A stretch of 64,000 nucleotides of DNA from NCBI RefSeq assembly GCF_002305895.1, contig NZ_CP022203.1, positions 248,001 to 312,000 of the forward strand. Reading direction: 5' to 3'. Source of the stretch: Corallococcus macrosporus DSM 14697 (GTDB lineage Bacteria; Myxococcota; Myxococcia; Myxococcales; Myxococcaceae). Every line of letters starts with the position of its first letter. The first letter of the stretch is position 1. This document shows positions 8,606-16,733 of the stretch, in pieces. The position numbers and the translations under genes were made by a program. A model generated the notes under the pieces. That model did not search any database. It was not told where the DNA came from and worked only from the letters and a program-made list of their open reading frames with translations.

Positions 8606-9251
8606 GTCAGGCGGCTCCAGGAGAAGCGAACGTCCCACCCTTAATCCGGGCGGAGGGATGTGGGCGAACAATTGTCGGAACGGAGTCTTTCCCGGCCTCG
8701 TCTTTCCCTGGGTCGGGTGGAGGACACCGCTCCTGTGTGCCTCCGGGCACCTCGCTCGTACCCGGGAGGGAATCACTCCCACTTCCGGACGTTCGCGCAA
8801 GGCCAGTTAGAACCGAATTAATCCATTCGTGCGTGTACTACGGGAAATCCGTGGTTTTTTGTCAGGCCCTCCCTGTCCAATCGAACGGGGAACACAGGGC
8901 CGCTCTGGAGGAAAGGGGGACAGGCATGACGCCGCGAGCAGACTGTCACGTCGGGCCGGGCGCGCGAAGGCGCGCGATGCGGACGTGCGCGCGCTCCTGG
9001 CCACGCCACCCCTGGCCCGGGCAACCCCTTCCACCCGCCGGGCCGGAGGTCCCGGGGGGACGTCGCCACGGGCACGCGGCGCGGAGGTCGCGCTGGCGGG
9101 CCGCCCTTGTCGGAGGCGCGCGGCCACGCGCGCGCCCCCTTCGCCCCTGCCGCACGCGCGAGGCTCCGCACGCGGCGGGCGCTGAACTGATGCTGGACGA
9201 CCTCGCCTCACGCGTCCGGCGTAGCACGGTGGTTCAAGGAGCACACAACCC
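8606..9251. other. 646-nt intergenic region, no convincing gene
   Basis: Several open frames of 80-170 codons exist on both strands between 8737 and 9255, but they overlap one another, are rich in Arg, Pro and Ala, and show no domain, so I treat them as composition artefacts. The stretch 8800-8890 is less GC-rich than its surroundings and may hold the promoters of the divergent lgt and subtilase genes, although I could not define clear -35 and -10 elements. The subtilase ATG at 9252 is preceded by CAAGGAGCAC, a good ribosome-binding site. Confidence 0.5.
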
Positions 9252-10670
9252 ATGAAGTCCTACCTGTTGGTTCCAAAGGAGTCCATCGAGACGCAGGCGC
9301 GCGTGGGGCCTCGCGGCACGGAGCAGGGCGAGCGCGTGCTGTCGCGCACCACGGCGCTGCGCTTCACGGTGGCGAACCGGGCGCCGGACACGCTGTCCGC
9401 GCTCGGCCTGCGCTCGGCCACGCTGCCCGGCGCGCGGCCGCCCGTCAGCGGACAGGAGGAGCGCCGCCGCAAGGGCAAGGGCGCGCGCGCCGGCACGCGC
9501 GGCGCGGACTCCTCCACGCCGCCCATGCCGGGCGCGACGGTGGCGGAGCAGACGGGCGCGGAGCCGGGCAGCTACCGGTACATGCCGCTCATCGGCGCCA
9601 CCATGGCCCACTTCTACGAAGCGCACACGGAGAAGGAGGCCCGCGGCGAGCTGGAGCGCGACTTCGAGTTCATCCCCGACGTCGTCCCGCTGTCCTTCCC
9701 CGGCCCGGTGTCGGCCGGACAACCGGGACCGCGCAACCGGGGCATGTCCTCGCTGGCCGAGCGCGAGTGGCCCGACGAGTCCGGCGTCCCCCTGGCCCAC
9801 GCCCAGGGCATCCGCGGCGCCGGCGTGATGCTGGGCATCCTCGACACCGGCGTGGACGCGGACCACCCCGAGCACGCCGCGCGCGTCATCCAGTTCCGCT
9901 ACGTCTCCCTCTTCCCCAACTCGCCGCACAACCCGGCGCGTGACATCCGCGGCTTCGACCCGGACGGCCACGGGACGCACGTGTGCGGCATCGCCGCGGG
10001 TGTGCACCACGGCGTCGCCCCGGAGGTGGACCTCTACGTCGCGTCCGTCATCGAATCGGAGACCATCCGCACCAGCCTGGGCCGCGTGGCCGCGGGCATG
10101 GAGTGGCTGCTGCACCAGTTCAGCCGCCCGGAGAACTCCACGCGGCCCGCGGTGGTCAACCTGTCGCTCGGCTTCCCGCTGATGCCGCCGCCGGGCATCT
10201 CGGAGGCGGACTACAACCTCAACCTGCGCGCCCTGCAGACGATGATTCGTCGCCTGCTCGACAGCAATGTCCTGCCTGTTGTGGCGGCAGGCAACAGTGG
10301 ACCTGACACGGTTGGTTATCCAGCCGCCTTTCCGGAATCACTGGCTGTCGGCGCGGTCGACTTCGAGCGTAACGTGGCCACATTCTCCGCGAGCGGCACC
10401 GTGGGTAGGCGCGTCGTGCCGGACATCATGGGTTATGGCGTGAATGTCTATTCCAGCACGGAGCGCCGTTGTAACAACCAGGCGTTCTACGAGCGAATGA
10501 GTGGCACGAGCATGGCCGCGCCTTATGTAGCGGGTATCGCAGCGCTGTACCGTTGCCGTGCCCCTGACTTGACGGCGCTCGAGGTGAGGGATTTGATCCT
10601 GTCGAATGCGGTGAAGCTCCCTCGGTCGGGGACGCACAAGACAGGCAAGGGCCTGGCCGTATTCAGGTGA
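9252..10670 (+). CDS. Subtilisin-like serine protease (S8) without signal peptide
   Basis: The 472-residue protein contains a full S8 catalytic set: Asp198 in LDTGVDADH, His240 in DGHGTHVCG, oxyanion Asn348 in AAGNSGPD and Ser420 in SGTSMAAPYVAG. The first ~180 residues are not a standard signal peptide or inhibitor_I9 prodomain; they are basic and Pro/Gly-rich around residues 60-100. The enzyme is therefore probably cytoplasmic or exported by a non-Sec route. Codon usage is striking: up to about base 10,230 nearly all third positions are G or C, then the last third (from the oxyanion region on) changes to mixed third positions, which suggests a recombined 3' end. A small protein follows after 63 nt and may be its partner. 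Confidence 0.93.
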   Translation: MKSYLLVPKESIETQARVGPRGTEQGERVLSRTTALRFTVANRAPDTLSALGLRSATLPGARPPVSGQEERRRKGKGARAGTRGADSSTPPMPGATVAEQTGAEPGSYRYMPLIGATMAHFYEAHTEKEARGELERDFEFIPDVVPLSFPGPVSAGQPGPRNRGMSSLAEREWPDESGVPLAHAQGIRGAGVMLGILDTGVDADHPEHAARVIQFRYVSLFPNSPHNPARDIRGFDPDGHGTHVCGIAAGVHHGVAPEVDLYVASVIESETIRTSLGRVAAGMEWLLHQFSRPENSTRPAVVNLSLGFPLMPPPGISEADYNLNLRALQTMIRRLLDSNVLPVVAAGNSGPDTVGYPAAFPESLAVGAVDFERNVATFSASGTVGRRVVPDIMGYGVNVYSSTERRCNNQAFYERMSGTSMAAPYVAGIAALYRCRAPDLTALEVRDLILSNAVKLPRSGTHKTGKGLAVFR

Positions 10671-10733
10671 CGGTGGTGGTTGAAGCCGGGGTCGGCGCCA
10701 TCCGAGCGCCGGACCCGGGAGAGGATGAGGGCC

Positions 10734-11150
10734 ATGGGCAGGAAGAATGGCGAATGGGGGGACGTCCGGGTCGGCGGCGGGCCAGGCCTGTCCGCGCGCG
10801 TGCGCCCCTTGCCGGGCGCCGCGGGTGCGGACACGCAGCCGGACTGGATTGACGTGACGGTGATGCCCCGCGAGGAGCCCGCGGCGGTGTCGCGTGGGCG
10901 CGCGTCTCAACGTCCGCCCGTCCGCTCACGCGCGGAGGTGCACCAGGCCGGCCTGGCCGAAAGCGCGCGCTTCCACCAAAGCCTCATGCGCTGGCTGGAG
11001 GCCCACCATCTCCTGGGCGCGGTGCGCTCGGTGAGCGAGCCGGGCTCCATGCCCATGCTCCACCTGCGCTGCGCGCCGCGCGTGCTGGACCAGCTCCAGC
11101 GCGCCCCGGAGTTCGAGGCGGGCACCATGATGCCCCTCGACCTCATCTAG
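10734..11150 (+). CDS. Small subtilase-associated protein, possible propeptide/inhibitor-like partner
   Basis: I choose ATG 10734 (138 residues), which has GAGGATGAGG just upstream; ATGs at 10680 and 10725 are in frame. The first ~65 residues are Gly/Arg/Pro-rich. The C-terminal ~70 residues look folded: a helix with SARFHQSLMRWLEAHH, a strand, MPMLHLRCAPRVLDQLQRAP, and a final strand-like FEAGTMMPLDLI. This helix-strand-helix-strand order, with the chain ending right after the last strand, resembles subtilisin propeptides and I9-type inhibitors, whose C-terminal tail enters the active site. That similarity is my inference; no family is named with certainty. The gene lies 63 nt after the subtilase gene on the same strand and is probably co-expressed. 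Confidence 0.6.
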   Translation: MGRKNGEWGDVRVGGGPGLSARVRPLPGAAGADTQPDWIDVTVMPREEPAAVSRGRASQRPPVRSRAEVHQAGLAESARFHQSLMRWLEAHHLLGAVRSVSEPGSMPMLHLRCAPRVLDQLQRAPEFEAGTMMPLDLI

Positions 11151-12123
11151 CGGTGGGCGCCCCTCGCCTCGCGCCCCTGGTCTGGGACTCCCTCCCTGTC
11201 CGAGGAGGGCTGCCCCGGTGGCCCTGCCGCCACCGACTTGGAAAAGGCCTTGTTCCTGCCTTTCCTGAAGATGCGTTCGGGTCTGCGTTTTCGCCACTGA
11301 GAACCGACGACCTCGCTGCTTCTTCCTGAATAGCTTGGAATCTCGCGATTACCCCGCCATCCCGCCAGTCGCCCGCGAGTCGAATGGTGACGTCAGTCAT
11401 TGGACGGCGCCTCGGGCAGCGCGTGTGAGGTTGTGCGTCTGACGACGGCGTGAGGCGTGACTGTCTTCGCGTGTCGCCGTGGCTCGCTGGCACCCGCGTC
11501 GCGCGGTGTGACGTCCATTGCACACGCGCACAGTCCATTCGTCCCCATGCCGTCCCCGCGCCGCCAGCAAAACCAGGGACCTGCGTCTGTTCGTTGAAAG
11601 GCATGAAGGTTGCCTTTCGCGGTTCCTCGGACGCGAGCCCCCGGAGTCCACCCATGCAACTGGAGACGAAACCCTCACGCGGTGCGTGCACCCCCTCTCA
11701 CTCGGAGGTGGCGCGATGACGGCCTGGAAGCCGGGAAGCTCGTGCCGCCGCTGCCGCCGCAGGCGCTCCCCCCGGGTGTCCCGCCCGCCAGCGACCTCCA
11801 GCGCGCCCAAGGCGGGCCCACACGCCAGCGTCGCGGCGCGCTGCGTGGCCGGCAGGCGGTGTGGCTGCCTGGCCTCGGGCCACCGCAGCGTCCGGCGCCG
11901 CGTGGAGCGGATCCGCCGGCAGACGCAGCCGTGGTGGTGACCGGTGACGCCAGTCACCAGCCGGTGAGCGGCGTCACCGGGCTGCCTGTCCCCCGTCCTC
12001 TCAGGGATAGGTGCAACCCACTGAAATCACGGACTCTTTGTCGCGGCTTCTGACGCGCTGCGATAGGCACGGGAGCTGCTCTGGTGTCAGGGAGTCGCCT
12101 ACCTCCCGCTCCCGAGGCTCCCC
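11151..12123. other. 973-nt intergenic region, no convincing gene
   Basis: Open frames on both strands here overlap each other and encode Arg/Pro-rich shadow-like sequence without motifs. The part 11,300-11,650 is clearly less GC-rich than neighbouring genes, which is usual for regulatory DNA or relics of transferred DNA in this kind of genome. Near the end lies a strong inverted repeat, listed separately. The effector-like gene at 12124 starts directly after CCCGCTCCCGAGGCTCCCC, which is a poor ribosome-binding site. Confidence 0.5.
11941..11980. promoter_or_regulatory. 11-bp perfect inverted repeat upstream of the M91-like gene
   Basis: CCGGTGACGCC at 11941-11951 is repeated in inverted form as GGCGTCACCGG at 11970-11980, with an 18-nt centre that itself contains the small dyad CACC/GGTG (11955-11958 and 11963-11966). 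It can form a long hairpin in RNA or serve as a two-site operator. It lies about 145 bp before the ATG of the effector-like gene. There is no T-run after it, so a classical terminator is less likely. Function not known. Confidence 0.5.
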
Positions 12124-13143
12124 ATGAAGCTCCGCTCCAGGCCGTCCTTCTCCATGCCTTCTTCTTCCTCCTCGTCCTCGCGCCCCCGCTCCAACAGCGC
12201 GCCGCCGAAGGTGGACACCCGCAAGACGCAGCAGGCGGACAAGACGCCGAAGACGGAAGCCTCGGCGAAGCCCAGCGCGCCGCGCCCCACGCCTGGCGAG
12301 CTGCAGACGGGCAGGGACAACCTCCTGCGCGCGGACTACGGCGTGGTGCACCCGGACCTGCAGGGCATCCGCACGCGCCGTGACAACGGCCAGTCCGGCG
12401 CGGACTTCGCGGACTTCACCCGTGACACGCGCAACTCCACGCACCAGCTCACGTCCCAGCCCAACGGCCGCCGGATGATGACGGAGCTGGATGGCCGCAC
12501 GCAGGCGGTGAACCCCGGCGCGGCGGGCAGCCTGCGCAACCCGGTGACGGTGGCGGACATCTACTCGGGCCGCAACGCCGAGCTCAACGGTGGCTTGCCC
12601 AACGCGCACGCGCCCCGCAACGACGGCACGTTCGCCTCGACGCGCCCGGCGTACCGCTTCGACGGTCAGCCCAGCGCGGGCCGGCCCAGCAACATCACGT
12701 ACAACGAGCAGGGCGCTGGGCCGCGCTTCAACAGCCTGGGCCACGAGTCGGTCCACGCCTGGCGCGCGTCCAACGGACTCCAGGTCAGCCCCCTGGCGGC
12801 CAGCAAGCACGCGGACGCGCCCGTCTTCCACCAGCAGCCGCAGTTCACCGGCGACATGAAGCAGACGGTCGACGACCGCCTGCGCCTCACCGAGGAGTTC
12901 GAGACGGTGGGCCTGCGCCCCACGCCGCACACGCGCACGGGCTGGGCGCCCAACGAGAACCTGATTCGCGCCGAGCACGGCCTGCCGCTGCGCGACAACT
13001 ACTCGGGCATGCGCCCCGGCAACAACAGCAACACCCAGAACCTGAGCATGTTCGACGCGGGCTCGGACAACCGGACCTTCTTCCAGCGGATGACCGGCCA
13101 GCCCACGCCCGTCGGCACCATTCTCAACGACCTGGAGCGCTGA
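12124..13143 (+). CDS. M91-type zinc metallopeptidase, NleD/HopH1-like effector candidate
   Basis: The 339-residue protein has a Ser/Pro/Lys-rich, probably disordered N-terminus (residues 1-60, including a run of seven Ser) and a folded C-terminal domain. The zinc motif is His207-Glu-Ser-Val-His211 in LGHESVHAWRASNG; a downstream Glu in LTEEFETVGL (residues 257-260) is the likely third ligand. The following WAPNENLIRAEHGLPLRDNY closely resembles the conserved C-terminal block of the M91 family, which contains the type III effectors NleD and HopH1 that cleave host MAP kinases. There is no Sec signal or lipobox. The gene stands alone between a long intergenic region and a strong terminator, with no secretion genes nearby. 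Substrate and delivery route are unknown. Confidence 0.8.
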   Translation: MKLRSRPSFSMPSSSSSSSRPRSNSAPPKVDTRKTQQADKTPKTEASAKPSAPRPTPGELQTGRDNLLRADYGVVHPDLQGIRTRRDNGQSGADFADFTRDTRNSTHQLTSQPNGRRMMTELDGRTQAVNPGAAGSLRNPVTVADIYSGRNAELNGGLPNAHAPRNDGTFASTRPAYRFDGQPSAGRPSNITYNEQGAGPRFNSLGHESVHAWRASNGLQVSPLAASKHADAPVFHQQPQFTGDMKQTVDDRLRLTEEFETVGLRPTPHTRTGWAPNENLIRAEHGLPLRDNYSGMRPGNNSNTQNLSMFDAGSDNRTFFQRMTGQPTPVGTILNDLER

Positions 13144-13156
13144 GCAGCGCCAGAAT

Positions 13157-13194
13157 GACACGGGCCCTCGTCATCCCAGACGAGGGCCCGTGTC
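13157..13194. terminator. Bidirectional hairpin terminator, 16-bp perfect stem
   Basis: GACACGGGCCCTCGTC (13157-13172) pairs perfectly with GACGAGGGCCCGTGTC (13179-13194) around a 6-nt loop. It lies 13 nt after the M91-like gene and 18 nt from the end of the convergent lipoprotein gene, so it probably stops transcription from both sides. No long T-run follows on either strand. Confidence 0.85.
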
Positions 13195-13212
13195 TGCTTC
13201 AAGCGCGAGGGC

Positions 13213-13896
13213 TCACGGCACGGGCGCGGGGACGCAGGTGCCGTCCTGCTCGACGTAGCCCGTGTCGCAGTGGCAGTGGTCGCCGTGCGAGTGGCCGTGC
13301 TCGCCGCAGTCCAGCTCCGGCGTCTCGGGCACGCAGGTGTCGCCCTCCGCCACGTAGCCCGTGTCGCAGTGGCACGCGTCACCCTCCAGGTGCCCATGGC
13401 CGCCGCACTCGGCGGGCACGCAGGTGCCGTTCTCCTCCGCGTAGCCCTCGTCGCAGTGGCAGTGGTCGCCGTGCGAGTGGCCGTGCTCGCCGCAGTCCAG
13501 CACCGGCGCCTGGGCGACACACGTGCCGTTCTCCTCGACGTAACCCTCGTCACAGTGACAGTGGTCGCCGTGCGAGTGGCCGTGCTCGCCGCAGTCCAGC
13601 GTGGGCTCCTCGGCGACGACGCAGGTGCCGTCCTGCTCGGTGTAGCCCTCGTCACAGTGGCAGTGGTCGTCATGCAGGTGCCCGTGGCCGCCACATTCCT
13701 CGACGGGCTCCTCGGCCACGACGCAGGTGAGGCCGTCCGCGACATACCCGTCGTCACAGTGGCAGTGGTCGCCATGGAGGTCCCCATGGCCTCCGCACTC
13801 AATGGTGTCGTTGGGGTCGGAGTCGTCGGAGCCGCAGGCGGCGAGGAAGATCGCCGTCGCGGCCAGGAGGGCCAGTCGAAGAGGTCGAGGATGCAT
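13213..13896 (-). CDS. Lipoprotein with six His/Cys-rich EGF-like repeats
   Basis: The ATG at 13896 begins a lipoprotein signal (MHPRPLRLALLAATAIFLAAC) with lipobox Cys, giving 227 residues. After a short acidic linker the mature part is six tandem units of about 29-34 residues, each with the pattern C-G-[GE]-H-G-[HD]-x-[HE]-x-D-x-C-x-C-[DE]-x-G-Y-x6-C. The unit resembles a minimal EGF-like fold with one extra feature: four to six His residues cluster between the first two Cys. Such clusters suggest metal binding (Zn, Ni or Cu) at the outer surface; this is inference. Units 3, 4 and 6 are nearly identical, which points to recent duplication. It converges with the M91-like gene across a shared terminator. 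Confidence 0.85.
   Translation of the reverse strand: MHPRPLRLALLAATAIFLAACGSDDSDPNDTIECGGHGDLHGDHCHCDDGYVADGLTCVVAEEPVEECGGHGHLHDDHCHCDEGYTEQDGTCVVAEEPTLDCGEHGHSHGDHCHCDEGYVEENGTCVAQAPVLDCGEHGHSHGDHCHCDEGYAEENGTCVPAECGGHGHLEGDACHCDTGYVAEGDTCVPETPELDCGEHGHSHGDHCHCDTGYVEQDGTCVPAPVP
13222..13800 (-). repeat. Six in-frame tandem repeats of about 87-102 nt
   Basis: The DNA coding for the His/Cys units repeats with strong identity; for example the segment cagtggtcgccgtgcgagtg recurs in the units near 13275, 13460 and 13560. Unit length varies slightly because of the linkers between the Cys-rich cores. Copy number could change by slipped pairing or recombination without breaking the frame. Confidence 0.8.
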
Positions 13897-14275
13897 TACG
13901 GTTCCCGGCACTTGGGTGAAATGGCACGAAGCACCCAGATGGCTTCGGCGCATCCGGCCCTATCTCACGCGCAATGCGGTTGCGCAACAGGGTTGCAATA
14001 GAATCCATGGTGCTGGATTCTCCGGCTCCAAGAGAGGCGTGCCCGCGAGGCGCCGTGGCCCGTGGTGGCCGGGTGGTGCCTCCCGCCACCTGCCCGCAGG
14101 CGGGCCTACGTGCGTGCGTGTTGGCGCCGTTGGATTTCGTGCATCCGGCCCCGCACCGCGCGCCGCGCTGTATCCGCTGGATGACGGGCGCGCGGAAAGT
14201 CCCGTGAGGGCCCCGTCCCAATCGCACACCGAGTGCCGATGCATTGCCGCCCCTGGTTTCACAATGAGGGCAGTC
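13897..14275. promoter_or_regulatory. Divergent promoter region, 379 nt
   Basis: The region separates the His/Cys lipoprotein (minus) from the lytic transglycosylase (plus) and must carry both promoters. A short dyad, GAATCC/GGATTC, lies at 14001-14006 and 14015-14020, next to a possible -10 hexamer TAGAAT (13999-14004) on the + strand, but no good -35 element is at the proper distance. No gene is evident. Confidence 0.35.
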
Positions 14276-16663
14276 ATGGACGGACTTCGAGCAGGTGCCG
14301 TGGTGTTCCTGGCGTGCGCGGGCATGCTGGGAGCAGGTCCTTCCTGGGCGCAGGCGCCTTTGGAGGAAGAGCCCGGCGAGGTGCTCTCCGAGGACCAGTT
14401 GGAGGCGCTGCTCGACTCGCCCGTGGCGCAGCCCTCCGACGGCGACCTGTCCTCCGCGTCCTTCGGGCCGGAGCAGCTCGCGCCGTACTTCGCCGAAGGC
14501 CCCCTGGCGAAGGCCTGGTGGGAGTTCCGGCGCGGGCGCTACGCGAAGGCGCGGAAGCTGCTGGCACAGGAGCCCTCCACGCCGCAGGTCCGCTTCCTCA
14601 TGGCGCAGAGCGCGCTGAGGGCCCGCAACCACGCGGTGGCGGCGGAGGAGTTCGCGGCGCTGGCGGTGGACTACGCCGCGCTGCGCGACCACAGCCTGCT
14701 GCGCGCCGCCCAGGCCTACGAGCGGCTGCGCAAGCTGGACACGGCCGCGGCGCATTACCGCGGCGTGAGCCCGGGCTCGCCGCTGTACCCGGAGGCGCGC
14801 TTCAGCCTGTCGCGGGTGCTCCAGCGGCGGGGGAACATCCCGGGCGCGCTGACGGCGCTCCAGGAACTCATCGACAGCCGCCAGTCCCGAGGCCCGGACG
14901 CGCTCCGGATGAAGGCGCTGCTGGCCATCTGCGATTTGGCGCGCGCGCAGGGCCAGTACAACGCGGAGCACCGGGCGCTGCTGGAGGTGTGGGCCACCAG
15001 CCCGCTGTCGCGCGAGGCGAGGCGCGCCGAGCAGCGGCTGAAGGGCCTGCCGCTGCCCCTGAAGTGGCGGGTGCGCCGCGCCGAGGCGCTGGTGGAGCTG
15101 CACCGCAACTACGCGGGCATGGCGCTGCTGGACAAGGTGCTGCCGCACGTGGCGCTGCCCGACGAGCTGGCCTGCCGGGCGCACCTCACCTACGGCCGGG
15201 CCCTGCGCAAGGAGCGCAAGCACCGCCGGGCCATCGACGTGCTGGCGCCCATGGTAGCGGGGTGCACCGCGTCGGAGCAGCGGCCGCAGGCGCTCTACAT
15301 CCTGGGCTACTCCCAGTCGGTGGTGGACCCGAAGGCGGCCGTTGGCACGTATGCCACGCTGGCCCGGGACTATCCGGAGCATGGCTACGCGGATGACGCG
15401 CTCTTCTTCGAGGCGTGGATTCTCCAGCGCCTGGGCGACGTGGACACCGCGCTCGCGCGCTACGAGGAGGCGGCGCGCCGCTACCCGGCGGGGAACTTCG
15501 CGTCGGAGTCACTCTTCCGCGCCTTCTGGCTGCACTCGCGCAAGGCCAATGGCCCCGCGGCCCTGGCCGCGCTGACGGCGGTGGAGAACCTGCCCGAGGC
15601 GGCGCGCACGGACGAGGCGCTGTGGCGCGCGCGGTACTGGCGCGCGCGCGTGCAGGAGACCGGCGCCTCCGCGGAGGCAGCGCTGGACGCCTACGCGCAC
15701 ATCGCCGCCGAGCGCCCCGCGGCCTGGTACGGGATGCTGGCCCGCTCCCGGCTCGCGCTGCTCTCCCCGGAGCGCGTGGCGAAGCTGTATCCCAAGCCCG
15801 CTCCCCCCGAGGCCATGGAAGGCACGGGCGGCTCCGGCCGCGAGGAGGCCCCGGCGGTGGAGGCGGTGGGCGAGTCCGAGGAAATCTGGCCGCTGCCGCC
15901 CGGCGCGCTGGCGAAGGACGCGCGCTTCATCGCGGGCGTGGAGCTGATGCGCCTGGGGCTGCCCGGCGCGGCGGCGGAGCTCCTCGCCGTGGACGCGCGC
16001 GCGCTGCCGGAGGCCCCGGCGCGGCTGCTGTACCAGACGCTCAAGCGCACCGGCTACCACCGGGCCGCCCGGCAGGTGGCGCGCACGTCCCTGAAGCAAG
16101 AGGTGCACGGCCCGCTGAGCGCCGCCTCCCGTCCCATCTGGGAGGCCACCTGGCCGCTGGCCTACCGCCGCGCCATTGCCCGCTACGCCCGGGCCCACCG
16201 CGTGGACCCGGACCTGCTCCAGGGGCTCATCCGCGAGGAGAGCCGCTTCAACGCCCGCGCGCGCTCCGCCACGGGGGCGCTGGGCCTGGCGCAGTTGATG
16301 CCGGCCACGGCGCGGCAGGTGGCGGACTCGCTGGACATGCCGGCGCCGGGCGAAGCGGCGCTGCTCCAGCCGCACACCAACATCCGGCTGGGCGCGGCGT
16401 ACCTGGGCCAGCTCCTCAAGCACTTCGGCGGCAACGTGGCCTACGCGGTGGCGGCCTACAACGCGGGGCCTCGCGCGGTGGAGCGCTGGCGGCACGCGCT
16501 GCCCGACGCGGAGCTCGACGAGTGGGTGGAGCACATCGGCTTCGAGGAGACGCGCGGGTACGTGAAGAAGGTGCTGGGCAGCTACAGCGCCTACAAGCTG
16601 CTCTACGCGGACGAGCCGGCGGTGCTGCGGGACTTGCGCCTCAGCGACGCCAGCCGGCGGTGA
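14276..16663 (+). CDS. Slt-type soluble lytic murein transglycosylase with TPR-like N-terminus
   Basis: I place the start at ATG 14276, which follows GAGGG and begins a signal peptide ending near PSWAQA; the open frame continues upstream but without homologous sequence. The 795-residue protein has a long alpha-helical, TPR-like region (about residues 70-600) and a C-terminal SLT domain. The SLT motifs are LIREESRFNARARS (catalytic Glu655), GALGLAQLMPATA and AVAAYNAGPRAVERW. The enzyme cleaves the glycan strands of peptidoglycan with formation of 1,6-anhydromuramyl ends in the periplasm. The size is larger than E. coli Slt70 (about 620 mature residues) because of the extended helical part and a Pro/Glu-rich insert around residue 520. 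Confidence 0.93.
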   Translation: MDGLRAGAVVFLACAGMLGAGPSWAQAPLEEEPGEVLSEDQLEALLDSPVAQPSDGDLSSASFGPEQLAPYFAEGPLAKAWWEFRRGRYAKARKLLAQEPSTPQVRFLMAQSALRARNHAVAAEEFAALAVDYAALRDHSLLRAAQAYERLRKLDTAAAHYRGVSPGSPLYPEARFSLSRVLQRRGNIPGALTALQELIDSRQSRGPDALRMKALLAICDLARAQGQYNAEHRALLEVWATSPLSREARRAEQRLKGLPLPLKWRVRRAEALVELHRNYAGMALLDKVLPHVALPDELACRAHLTYGRALRKERKHRRAIDVLAPMVAGCTASEQRPQALYILGYSQSVVDPKAAVGTYATLARDYPEHGYADDALFFEAWILQRLGDVDTALARYEEAARRYPAGNFASESLFRAFWLHSRKANGPAALAALTAVENLPEAARTDEALWRARYWRARVQETGASAEAALDAYAHIAAERPAAWYGMLARSRLALLSPERVAKLYPKPAPPEAMEGTGGSGREEAPAVEAVGESEEIWPLPPGALAKDARFIAGVELMRLGLPGAAAELLAVDARALPEAPARLLYQTLKRTGYHRAARQVARTSLKQEVHGPLSAASRPIWEATWPLAYRRAIARYARAHRVDPDLLQGLIREESRFNARARSATGALGLAQLMPATARQVADSLDMPAPGEAALLQPHTNIRLGAAYLGQLLKHFGGNVAYAVAAYNAGPRAVERWRHALPDAELDEWVEHIGFEETRGYVKKVLGSYSAYKLLYADEPAVLRDLRLSDASRR

Positions 16664-16686
16664 GCCAGGGGCGTCCACGCGGGCTC

Positions 16687-16718
16687 CGCGGGCGGCACGA
16701 AAGGCCATGCCGCCCGCG
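16687..16718. terminator. Bidirectional hairpin terminator, 11-bp stem
   Basis: CGCGGGCGGCA (16687-16697) and TGCCGCCCGCG (16708-16718) form a perfect stem around a 10-nt loop. The hairpin sits in the 70-nt gap between the convergent transglycosylase and SDR genes. Confidence 0.75.
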
Positions 16719-16733
16719 AAAGACGCGGGGCCT

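Noticed and set aside
8737-9255. Overlapping open frames on both strands upstream of the subtilase gene
   Set aside because: No ribosome-binding sites, domains or family-like sequence; composition is Arg/Pro-rich as in random GC-rich DNA.
11143-11957. Minus-strand frames of 180-186 codons in the 973-nt gap
   Set aside because: They overlap each other in different frames and have no recognisable protein features.
13222-13800. CRISPR-like appearance of regularly repeated DNA
   Set aside because: The units are protein-coding, in frame, about 87-102 nt long and without unique spacers or cas genes.
13155-14001. Plus-strand frames opposite the His/Cys-repeat lipoprotein, one with repeated Val/Ala/Arg patterns
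   Set aside because: Their repeats only mirror the repeats of the real gene on the minus strand.
13727-14275. N-terminal extension of the lytic transglycosylase by 183 codons
   Set aside because: A signal peptide begins at ATG 14276 after GAGGG, which an extension would bury.
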